8,333 nt of DNA from assembly GCA_020860745.1 (NCBI GenBank), contig JAJBTR010000161.1, positions 1 to 8,333 of the forward strand, written 5' to 3'. A program made the position numbers and the translations under genes. Below, piece after piece: positions 1 through 6,612 of the stretch. Numbering within the stretch: the first letter of the stretch is position 1; each line of letters opens with the position of its first letter. The DNA is from Lachnospiraceae bacterium (GTDB lineage Bacteria > Bacillota > Clostridia > Lachnospirales > Lachnospiraceae). The notes beneath the pieces were generated by a model. It worked only from the letters and a program-made list of their open reading frames with translations. It was not told the origin of the DNA and did no database searches.

Positions 1-1
1 A

Positions 2-1017
2 ATTCTGTGCGGTTCTGCTCTGAGTTTTATGGAAAGCAAAGTGTTGAGTGAAAAAAGTCCGCTATTTGGGAGGCGCAATTCCCAAATCAAACTGGAGGCA
101 TTTAACTATAAGGAATCAGCACTCTTCGTACCGGATTACTCTTTCGAGGATAAGGCAATCTGCTATGGAATCACAGGAGGCGTTGCAAAATATCTTTCCA
201 TGATAAATCCCAAAAAAGTCTTGATGAGAATATTAAAAAACTATATTTTCATACAGACGGATACCTGTATGATGAAGCGCGCAATCTTCTTGCACAGGAA
301 TTTACTGATGTCACACTGGTCAATAATGTAATGGAACAGGTCGCATCCGGCGTGAATACGGTAAACAACATTGCGCAGAAAATCGGCGAAAATCTGTCAA
401 CCGTTCTCTATTCGCTTGAAAAACTAATCCGCATTGATCTGGTACAGAAGAAAAAATGTATCACGGAAGAAAAAAACAGGAAGAAGGTTCAATATGTTTT
501 AAAAGACCATATGTTTACGTTCTGCTATAGCTTTCATCCAAATGCCACCAGCATCATTGAGATGGGACAGGGCGATCTTTATTATGATAAAATTTTCCGG
601 GAGTATCTGCACGCCTATATGGGCAGCGTTTTTGAAGATATGTGCAGGTACTATACACTCGAACAGGGAATTCAGGGCGCTTTCGGTAATTTCATAACGC
701 ATGTCGGAACATGGTGGGGAACGGAAACACTGGATTCCGCATCCGGCAAATATCAGCAATCCGCTGACATTGATGTCGTCGGGATTTCTGATATTGATAA
801 AACAGTTGTCCTTGGAGAATGCAAATTTAAGAACAAAAAAACAGATAAGGGTGTTTATGATATTTTTCTTCGCCGTTCCGCTTCCATCAGCGCAAAATAT
901 CACATTATAAAATATCTGTTTTTCTCGTTGGGCGGCTATACGGAATGGATTCAGTCTGTGAACAATGATGCGGTCGTTCTCCTTACGCTTGACGATCTGT
1001 ATCAGCAAAACGAGTAA
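2..1017 (+). pseudogene. DUF234-family ATP-binding protein, 3' part, frameshifted
   Basis: This is the C-terminal portion of an archaeal-type AAA/STAND-like ATPase with a DUF234 tail, a common accessory gene of Clostridia whose cellular role is poorly known. The reading frame is already open at base 2 (ILCGSALSFMESKVLS), so the P-loop half lies upstream of the window. Family hallmarks in order are a CGS..SFME segment, SPLFGRRN, an EDKAICYGITGG block, a winged-helix-like part (about 355-460), and a C-terminal domain with a PD-(D/E)xK-like pattern (ADIDVVG near 766-786, GECKF near 814-828). The first frame runs to about 217 and the continuation is in the -1 frame. Reading 211 onward as QKSLDENIKKLYFHTDGYLY restores family-like sequence until the TAA at 1015-1017. 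One A missing from the A6 run at 212-217 explains the break. An ATG at 331 could start a 228-aa fragment, but I see no Shine-Dalgarno site there and the homology begins well before it. It is either a pseudogene or a homopolymer sequencing error. The family call is firm; the functional state is uncertain. Confidence 0.75.
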
Positions 1018-1019
1018 AA

Positions 1020-1051
1020 TAAGAATCAGAAAATCAGGAGACTGCTCCTGA
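1020..1051 (-). terminator. Probable rho-independent terminator, distal, of the export operon
   Basis: A perfect 7-bp stem (TCAGGAG, 1034-1040, with CTCCTGA, 1045-1051) closes a 4-base loop. Read on the minus strand, the stem is followed directly by a T-rich run (TTTTCTGATTCTTATTTT, 1033 downward), the order expected of an intrinsic terminator for leftward transcription. On the plus strand no T-run follows, so it would stop the DUF234 transcript poorly. It sits about 165 bases beyond the large adaptor's stop. Confidence 0.55.
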
Positions 1052-1060
1052 GGAGATACG

Positions 1061-1107
1061 AAAAAGGAGCAGCCGGGACTCCCTGCGCGAGAGAACTCTG
1101 ACTGCTC
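1061..1107 (-). terminator. Probable rho-independent terminator, proximal, of the export operon
   Basis: On the minus strand GAGCAG (1107-1102) can pair with CTGCTC (1072-1067). It is followed by C and then five T (1065-1061). The enclosed 29 bases are GC-rich and hold further short complementary stretches. The position, about 110 bases past the stop of the large adaptor, suits the operon end. The closing stem is only 6 bp and the loop is long, so strength is uncertain. Confidence 0.45.
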
Positions 1108-1215
1108 GTTCCATATTTCCTGTCCGCCCTCAGCATATAATTCGTAAGAGCAACAGACAAACCCAACGCCAGAATGACAGTATCGGAAATAAATATTACG
1201 CAAGGCTGCACTATT

Positions 1216-4200
1216 CTATCTGCCGCCGCCCCCGAAAACAGACTCCAGCGAGAAACTGCCGCTTCCGCTCGACGCAAAGGAAGATCCGTAATTAACCACA
1301 TCCAGGATGCTGTAACAATAGGCATCTCCCTCCTCCAGGCCGGAGGTAATCTCCACGTTCTCGCTGTCAGAGAGTCCCGTAGTCACTTCGACCAGCCCTC
1401 CCAGCGTATCAGTCTCCTCATCATAGGTCGTATAGACATACGTCGTATTATTTTCTTCCACCAATGCATCTTCCGATACAAGGAGAACATCTTCCGCCGT
1501 GCTTAAGGTAATCACTGCTGAGGCATTCATGCCGGCCAGCATCCCATCCTCACGGTCCATGGTAATCACTGCTGTGTATTTGCTGCTTCCGCCGGAGTTT
1601 GTGCCGCTCTCATCGATGGATGTCACGGTTCCGGTAAAGGACTGCCCCGGAAATGCGTCCAAAGTAATCGCTGCCTCCTGGCCGATCTCCACCGAGAGAA
1701 TGTCCATCTCATCTACCGTGATTTCTATTGTCATCATATCCTGCGGTGTGATGGCCAGCCAGGTTGTCTCGCTGACACTGTAAGTGCTGCTCACCTCTTC
1801 CTCCAGCGCTTCGGACGCAGTCTCCTCCGCTTCCGTAGCGGTGGTTGTATCTGTACCTGTCATATCAGATGCTGTATCCCCGGCAGCTGCCGCATCCGAC
1901 ATCTCACCCGAAACGGTCTCGCTGCCTTCTGTCTGTCCGGACTGCTGCTCCCCCTCATTATCAGCAGCAGCGCTGTCCTCCTGTTTTTCAGACGTACTCG
2001 TCTCCTGCCCGCTTTCATTCTGACTTTGCCCTTCTGTACCGGTGCCCTCTTCACTTTCCTCTGAATCAGAGGAAACAACACTTGAAGAAATACATACAAC
2101 CCCGGATAAAGTGTCCCCATGATAAGATACAATTAACACATCTCCCACCGCAATATCACTCACCGTCCCCTGGGATGCAGAACCGTTATAAACTGTGACG
2201 CTTGCCGAAGTATCCAGAGACAGTGTCACACTGCCATCTTCATCTTCACTGTTTGTCAGAAGCGATATGGTCACGCTGCCGTCAGACACTGCGGTGACGA
2301 TGCCGGTATAAACAGTAACAGAAGCTTCTTCATCATCCGATGTCCCATCCTCATCGACCACGGTGCCGTTTTCCGCATTATCTGCAGATGTGCTTACCGT
2401 CGGGCTGTCGTCGGACGTACTTAACGTCGCACTGCTGCTCCCTTCTTCCGCATTGTTCAGAGTAGATTTGCTTTCCGGAACGGAAGACACGGTCAATACG
2501 ACCGTTCCCTGTCCGGAGTCAATCGTCAGATATGCGGAGCTGCTTCCTGCGCAAGATAATGTCTGCGCCTGATACCCCGCTGTGCCGGATGACGCCGTGG
2601 AATCTGCATCTGCGGAGCTGCCACCGGATGCGCTGTCTGCTTCGTTCGCGGTTTCTGTGCTGTTGTCCGCAGAATCCGTGTCTGAAGTGCCCAACGTATC
2701 TGTATCTGACGCGCTCGCAGTATCTGTACCGTCATCCGCAGAATCTGTGTCTGACCCACTCTCATCAGCGGAATCCTCTGAATCAACCCCGCTGTCCGAG
2801 GAGATATCGTCTGCGCTGTCGCTCAGACCGGAAACTACCCCGGAACAGGATGCGTAAAGATACCCGTCCTCATAAAGCTGAAATAAGGTATCCATCTGCG
2901 TTTCCAGCTCAGCGCGCTGTTCCAGCAGAAGCTCATACTCTCCCGTATAATCTGTATCAGTAAGTGAAATCAGCGTATCACCGCTGTCCACCTCATCCCC
3001 CTCAGACACGGAAATCGAGGAAACCGTACCGGTAAATCCGGTCACTTTCAGTTCACTGTGGATGTACAGCGTTCCCTCACCGATCACCGTACCGTCTTCG
3101 TCCGCTACCGTTACGGCGTCCCCCAGTTCCGGACCATCGTCTGAGAGAATGACGACCGCCATTGTGCTCGCCACACTCTCCACTTTCCCGCTGACCGCCG
3201 TGCCGTCTGAGAGAGTTACATCCACAGAATCCCCGGCAGAAATATCCGCATCTGTCTCAAAAGAAACCGCCATATACCCGTCCAGAGAAAGGAGCATTAA
3301 CGCGTCACTCTCGTACATGGTATCCACTACGCTCGTGTCAGCGGAAGCATAGATTTTGATCACGCGCCCGTCCGCAGCCGCAGTGATTGTACCGGACACC
3401 GCATCCTCCTCACAGTCTTCCAGTGCCTCATCCAGTGAAGTCAGCGTATCCTGCACCGAAGCAATCGCTGTCATGACGGATACCGCGTCCACCGCCGCCA
3501 AAGTGTCTCCCTCTTCCACAGTATCTCCGTTAGAAACATACCATTCTGTGATTTCCACCTCATCCGGGAGGGAAAGGTCTTCCGCATCCTCCTCTTCCAA
3601 AGTACCCGTGCCGGGCAGAACCGTGCTGATATCGCCCAGTTCCGCTGTCTCAGAGTAAGTGGTCGCCTCCGTCTCAGTCCCGGAGGAAGCCGTCTGCCCG
3701 GTCAGCGATTTCACAATAAGCACAAGCAGAACAATCACAACCACTGCAATAATCCACAGATAATGGGAATGTTTGCTCTCCTTCTTTTTCGGCCGCGCCA
3801 GATGAACCTCTCCGTCCGCCGCCTGTTCCAGCAAAGCGATCTGCTTCGCTTCCTCCTCCTTTTTCTGACGGCGCGAAATACGAATCAGCATGAAAATACT
3901 TCCCGCATCCAGAACCGCCAGAATAATCAGAATGAGCAGCCAGTGAGTACGAATTGTCTGTAAAACGCTCATCGCCGACAGTGTATTCTGCTGTATACCG
4001 GCCGCATCACCGCGGCCAAAAGAACTATCCGCTGCGTCCGTTTCCTCATCGGAACTCAGATCGCCGCTCTCATCTTCTCCGGAGGAGGACATATCCGGCA
4101 TCTCACCATTGCCTCCGGAAGACATATCGGGCATCTCGCCATCGCCCATAGAAGCTCCATCCGGCATCTCGCCATCTTCCAGTTCTGACATATCCGGCAT

Positions 4201-4713
4201 CCCGCTGCTTTCGCCCGCAGACTCATCATTCCCCGATGCGCCGCCCCGCATAGCAGTCATACTTTCGCTATCCGTACTGGCGCCGTCGGTATCTGTATCC
4301 TCACTTTCTCCGCTTTCATTATCTCCGCGGTTTCCTTCTGTACTGATATCGCTTTCTGCATCACTCTCATCTGTGTCATCATTATTCTCGCTGCCGTTTT
4401 CATCGTCTTCGTAAGCATTGTTTCCAATCTCACGATCTGATTCATCTCCGTCCGCATCTTCTGCTTCGTCTCCTCCATCCGCAAAACCGGAATCGCCTCC
4501 GAACTCCATCTCTCCGTCAGAACCCGGCATCTGCATTTCCTGCATATTCCCGGCATTTCCCATATTCCCTGTATCGGGAAGCAGCACTGCCAGCGCCACA
4601 TCTGCCAGAAGCAGAATTGACAGCACAATCGTCAGCACAAGATACAGCGGTTTCTTCTGCAAAAAAGGAATGTTTTTAATCTTATTAAAAATATTCTGCA
4701 ACTTTTGCTTCAT
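1216..4713 (-). CDS. Giant HlyD/MacA-like adaptor with acidic N-terminal extension (1165 aa)
   Basis: This is predicted to be a membrane-anchored adaptor that works outside the membrane with the MacB-like permease encoded just upstream. Start ATG 4713-4711 is supported by an AGGAGG site and TAG ends it. Layout by residue: basic N-terminus and TM1 (about 22-46); acidic loop (about 47-255) with 60 Asp/Glu, 4 Arg and no Lys in residues 61-240; TM2 (about 257-279); Lys/Arg-rich cytoplasmic linker (280-317); TM3 (about 318-338). Adaptor module A follows: lipoyl half EWYVSNGDTVEEGDTL near 390, short hairpin 411-437, barrel 471-525. Module B has a lipoyl half near 557-586, a hairpin at 588-615, a Ser/Asp/Thr-rich insertion (about 630-972), and a barrel plus membrane-proximal part (983-1135). 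Within the insertion, residues 799-880 form a small beta-rich, DUF5666-like domain (weak call). Adaptors of this class are usually 350-600 aa, so this one is about double. The paralogue at 6613-8333 matches residues 318-632 and 973-1135. The family is secure; the substrate and the role of the added parts are unknown. Confidence 0.85.
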   Translation of the reverse strand: MKQKLQNIFNKIKNIPFLQKKPLYLVLTIVLSILLLADVALAVLLPDTGNMGNAGNMQEMQMPGSDGEMEFGGDSGFADGGDEAEDADGDESDREIGNNAYEDDENGSENNDDTDESDAESDISTEGNRGDNESGESEDTDTDGASTDSESMTAMRGGASGNDESAGESSGMPDMSELEDGEMPDGASMGDGEMPDMSSGGNGEMPDMSSSGEDESGDLSSDEETDAADSSFGRGDAAGIQQNTLSAMSVLQTIRTHWLLILIILAVLDAGSIFMLIRISRRQKKEEEAKQIALLEQAADGEVHLARPKKKESKHSHYLWIIAVVVIVLLVLIVKSLTGQTASSGTETEATTYSETAELGDISTVLPGTGTLEEEDAEDLSLPDEVEITEWYVSNGDTVEEGDTLAAVDAVSVMTAIASVQDTLTSLDEALEDCEEDAVSGTITAAADGRVIKIYASADTSVVDTMYESDALMLLSLDGYMAVSFETDADISAGDSVDVTLSDGTAVSGKVESVASTMAVVILSDDGPELGDAVTVADEDGTVIGEGTLYIHSELKVTGFTGTVSSISVSEGDEVDSGDTLISLTDTDYTGEYELLLEQRAELETQMDTLFQLYEDGYLYASCSGVVSGLSDSADDISSDSGVDSEDSADESGSDTDSADDGTDTASASDTDTLGTSDTDSADNSTETANEADSASGGSSADADSTASSGTAGYQAQTLSCAGSSSAYLTIDSGQGTVVLTVSSVPESKSTLNNAEEGSSSATLSTSDDSPTVSTSADNAENGTVVDEDGTSDDEEASVTVYTGIVTAVSDGSVTISLLTNSEDEDGSVTLSLDTSASVTVYNGSASQGTVSDIAVGDVLIVSYHGDTLSGVVCISSSVVSSDSEESEEGTGTEGQSQNESGQETSTSEKQEDSAAADNEGEQQSGQTEGSETVSGEMSDAAAAGDTASDMTGTDTTTATEAEETASEALEEEVSSTYSVSETTWLAITPQDMMTIEITVDEMDILSVEIGQEAAITLDAFPGQSFTGTVTSIDESGTNSGGSSKYTAVITMDREDGMLAGMNASAVITLSTAEDVLLVSEDALVEENNTTYVYTTYDEETDTLGGLVEVTTGLSDSENVEITSGLEEGDAYCYSILDVVNYGSSFASSGSGSFSLESVFGGGGR
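2644..2760 (-). repeat. Degenerate Ser/Thr-Asp repeats inside the large adaptor
   Basis: This stretch encodes residues 652-690, a run built from SDTDSAD-like units. A 20-base segment at 2666-2685 recurs at 2735-2754 with one mismatch, exactly 69 bases (23 codons) away and in the same frame; the two copies encode SDTDSADN and SDTDSADD. It lies in the low-complexity linker between the second hairpin and the last barrel of the adaptor. The repeat may allow length variation of the linker by recombination or slippage, but that is inference. Confidence 0.6.
4072..4203 (-). repeat. Four tandem 33-bp repeats encoding an 11-aa Met-Pro-Asp motif
   Basis: The hexamer (C/T)CGGCAT-type core recurs at 4095, 4128, 4161 and 4194, an exact 33-base period. 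It encodes four 11-residue units (residues 171-214 of the large adaptor): GMPDMSELEDG, EMPDGASMGDG, EMPDMSSGGNG and EMPDMSSSGED. The repeat lies in the predicted extracellular acidic loop. The Met and Asp positions are the best conserved parts, and the third-base changes suggest it is kept at protein level. Confidence 0.8.
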
Positions 4714-4717
4714 TTCA

Positions 4718-4726
4718 TCCTCCTTT
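4718..4726 (-). promoter_or_regulatory. Ribosome binding site of the large adaptor
   Basis: The minus strand reads AAAAGGAGGATGAAATG into the start codon, giving a near-consensus Shine-Dalgarno site. It lies in the 17-base gap after the permease TGA, which fixes ATG 4713 as the start and supports co-transcription. Confidence 0.8.
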
Positions 4727-4730
4727 TTTA

Positions 4731-5918
4731 TCAGCCGCCGTAGTGGAGCGCATCAATCGGTTTCATTTTTGCCGCTTTATTGGCCGGGTACAGGCCAAAG
4801 ACCACCCCGATCGCAAAGCAGAACACAATCGAAATCAGAACAACCGGTCCGTTCATCGTAAAATTCAGGCTCAGACTTGACGCCACCACGGATGCCAGCT
4901 GCAGGATAATCCAGGACAGAAAAATTCCGATTGCACAGCCGATCATACAAAGCACCACCGCTTCCATCAGAAACTGCCGCAGAATCACGCCGCGGGTAGC
5001 TCCGATCGCCTTGCGGATACCGATCTCGCGGGTGCGCTCCGTGACGGTCACCAGCATAATATTCATGATACCGATGCCGCCCACCAGAAGAGAAATTGCT
5101 GCAATGCCGCCCAGCAATCCGGTCAGGATAGAAGTAATACTGCTGACCGTATCCTCCAGTACACTCTGGGTAGATACCTCAAAAGCATCCTCATCTTCCT
5201 CGAACCGCTCCATCAGAAGTTCCGTGATCGCTGTCTCAGCTGTCGTTGTATCGCTGTCCTCCGCCGCACTGACATAAAATTCCGTAATATCCGTGCTCAC
5301 GGAGGAGGACAGCCGGAGCAATGTCGTATAAGGTATATAAGCCACCATGGATCCGGAGCTGAAAACCGATGTCAGAGAACTGTCATTATCCTCCAGCACG
5401 CCCACAATGGTAAATTTCATGCCATCCAGAGATATCTCCTCGCCCACGCAGTCCAGGTATCCGATCAGATCCGTGGCTGTCGTCTCATTGATCACACAGA
5501 TATAGTTGTTGTTATCCACATCGGTCGTTTTTAAAAAGCGCCCAAGCACAAGATTCAGTTCTTCCACATCATAATAGGACGGCGTCGTGCCGTATACGGT
5601 GATTTCATCGCTGTCAGAGCTGTATTTTACCGTTGCTGAAGCAGAGGCGCTGGGGGCAATCCCGCCGATTTCCTCCTCCTCAGACCACTCAGTCAGAGCG
5701 GAAAGCTTCACCGGATTTCCCTTGTCGTCAGAGACAGTCACCGTCAGCAGATCGCTGCCCAGATCGGATACCGCATCCGTGACGGAACTGGTCGCCCCAT
5801 TGACCAGACTGACCAGAACCACCAGCGCCATAACGCCGATGATAATTCCCAACATCGTCAGCAGCGCCCGCAGCTTATTTCCCGCCAGAGACTTCAATGC
5901 CATTTTCAGAGATTGCAT
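4731..5918 (-). CDS. MacB/FtsX-type ABC transporter permease (395 aa)
   Basis: This is the membrane subunit of a type VII (MacB-like) ABC system, expected to dimerise and be driven by the ATPase encoded just upstream. The four-TM MacB plan is visible: TM1 at residues 20-40 after a basic N-terminus (KSLAGNKLRALLTMLGIIIG, the typical family opening), a large extracytoplasmic core (about 41-260), TM2 (about 265-290), the cytoplasmic coupling segment TERTREIGIRKAIGATRG (293-310), TM3 (about 320-345), TM4 (about 357-378), and the usual C-terminal motif GLYPANKAAKMKPIDALHYG. Its length of 395 aa is normal for Gram-positive members, and no lesion is seen. The start ATG overlaps the ATPase stop (TAATG) and has a GGAGG site, so translation is probably coupled. 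The extracellular core is rich in Ser, Asp and Thr like the two adaptors. The substrate cannot be told from sequence; peptides, antibiotics and lipids are all known for the family. Confidence 0.93.
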   Translation of the reverse strand: MQSLKMALKSLAGNKLRALLTMLGIIIGVMALVVLVSLVNGATSSVTDAVSDLGSDLLTVTVSDDKGNPVKLSALTEWSEEEEIGGIAPSASASATVKYSSDSDEITVYGTTPSYYDVEELNLVLGRFLKTTDVDNNNYICVINETTATDLIGYLDCVGEEISLDGMKFTIVGVLEDNDSSLTSVFSSGSMVAYIPYTTLLRLSSSVSTDITEFYVSAAEDSDTTTAETAITELLMERFEEDEDAFEVSTQSVLEDTVSSITSILTGLLGGIAAISLLVGGIGIMNIMLVTVTERTREIGIRKAIGATRGVILRQFLMEAVVLCMIGCAIGIFLSWIILQLASVVASSLSLNFTMNGPVVLISIVFCFAIGVVFGLYPANKAAKMKPIDALHYGG

Positions 5919-5933
5919 TACAACTTCACCTCC
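5916..5933 (-). promoter_or_regulatory. TAATG stop/start overlap with ribosome binding site
   Basis: The ATPase stop TAA (5920-5918) and the permease ATG (5918-5916) share one base. A GGAGG site at 5933-5929 lies inside the last ATPase codons, 10 bases before the ATG. This arrangement is typical of translational coupling, and it would let the permease be translated at its own site even if ribosomes stop early in the ATPase gene. Confidence 0.75.
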
Positions 5934-6589
5934 GATACTCTTCCGTCCAGAATGTGAATGCTCCTGGACGCCTGCTTTGCCACGTCGTCGTCATGCGTGA
6001 TCAGAACGATCGTATTTCCCTGCCGGTGTAGCTCATGAAAAATCGCCATGATTTCCTCACTGGTTTTGGAATCCAGGTTTCCCGTGGGCTCATCCGCAAG
6101 AATCAGCGAAGGTTTTGTCACAATTGCGCGAGCAATGGCCACACGCTGCTGCTGTCCGCCGGAAAGCTCCGTGGGCAAATGCTTTGCCCGTTTTTCCAGC
6201 TTCACCCGGGTCATGGCGTCCCTTACGCGTTCCATCCGTTCATTGTGCTTTACTCCCTGGTAAATCAGGGGAAGTTCCACATTTTCTTCCGCTGTCAATT
6301 TGGGAATAAGGTTAAAACTCTGAAACACAAATCAGATTTTTTCGTTACGGATATGTGCCAGCTCATTTTCCGTGTAATCCCCGATGGGAATTTTATCCAG
6401 CAGATAGGTCCCGGCGTCCGCAGTGTCCAGACAGCCGATGATATTCATCAGCGTCGACTTTCCGCTGCCGGAGGGACCGATGATGGAGACAAACTCGCCC
6501 TGGTCGATGTGCATGCTGGCGTGGTCTAAGGCACGGACTTCCTCATCGCCGACCAGATACATTTTTGATATATTATTCAAATCTATCAT
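5918..6589 (-). pseudogene. MacB/LolD-type ABC ATPase interrupted by an in-frame TGA
   Basis: This would be the nucleotide-binding subunit that powers the MacB-like permease. Read through the stop it is 223 codons, the normal size of a LolD/MacB-type ATPase. Every motif is present: Walker A GPSGSGKST (38-46), Q-loop Gln90 (FVFQSF), signature LSGGQQQR (142-149), Walker B LILADEP with catalytic Glu167, D-loop NLD, and H-loop His199. ATG 6589 is preceded by a modest AAAGG site, 23 bases after the first adaptor's stop. Codon 86 is TGA (6334-6332), where the family has Gly in the GFVFQ motif (NEKI-stop-FVFQ). A single change of GGA to TGA explains it, and the frame is otherwise continuous. The stop parts Walker A from all later motifs. 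GTG at 6328 could begin a 136-aa fragment but has no ribosome site. It may be a true nonsense mutation, a sequence error, or read through at some level. Other genes here end in TGA, so a changed code is unlikely. Confidence 0.85.
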
Positions 6590-6612
6590 GATTCTGCCTT
6601 TCTTGTATCATA

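Larger units (their letters stand above)
1018..1215. other. Convergent intergenic region with stacked hairpins
   Basis: These 198 bases separate the plus-strand DUF234 gene from the end of the minus-strand operon. I see no convincing gene. Overlapping open frames on the minus strand continue through it but have no start signal or recognisable domain. The 1034-1107 part is rich in inverted repeats: 1034-1040 with 1045-1051, 1042-1048 with 1066-1072, and 1067-1072 with 1102-1107. GACTGCTC occurs twice (1040-1047 and 1100-1107). The rest (about 1108-1215) shows no clear structure. Confidence 0.6.

Noticed and set aside
206..220. Programmed -1 frameshift at AAAAAAG
   Set aside because: The slippery heptamer is out of phase: the zero frame reads CCC AAA AAA GTC, not A AAA AAG. 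I saw no Shine-Dalgarno-like stimulator or clear stem just after it. A plain indel is simpler.
499..1203. Minus-strand 234-aa open frame
   Set aside because: It lies antisense to the DUF234 gene, whose protein matches a known family across the same bases, and it has no domain or start signal of its own.
4072..4203. CRISPR-like array because of the regular 33-base period
   Set aside because: There are no unique spacers between constant repeats. The period is 11 codons within a continuous coding frame.
1174..4861. Many plus-strand open frames of 65-147 codons
   Set aside because: They are antisense to the large adaptor and the permease, and their Ser/Pro/Leu-rich composition is what the complement of Asp/Ser/Thr-rich coding sequence gives.
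5918..6328. Separate gene starting at GTG 6328
   Set aside because: It begins inside a conserved ATPase motif, lacks Walker A and has no ribosome site, so it is the second half of the interrupted ATPase.
6332..6334. TGA read as glycine (as in SR1/Gracilibacteria-type codes)
   Set aside because: The amino acid expected here is Gly, which made this tempting, but the permease and the first adaptor both end in TGA at positions that fit their families, and the other genes carry no internal TGA at conserved Gly.
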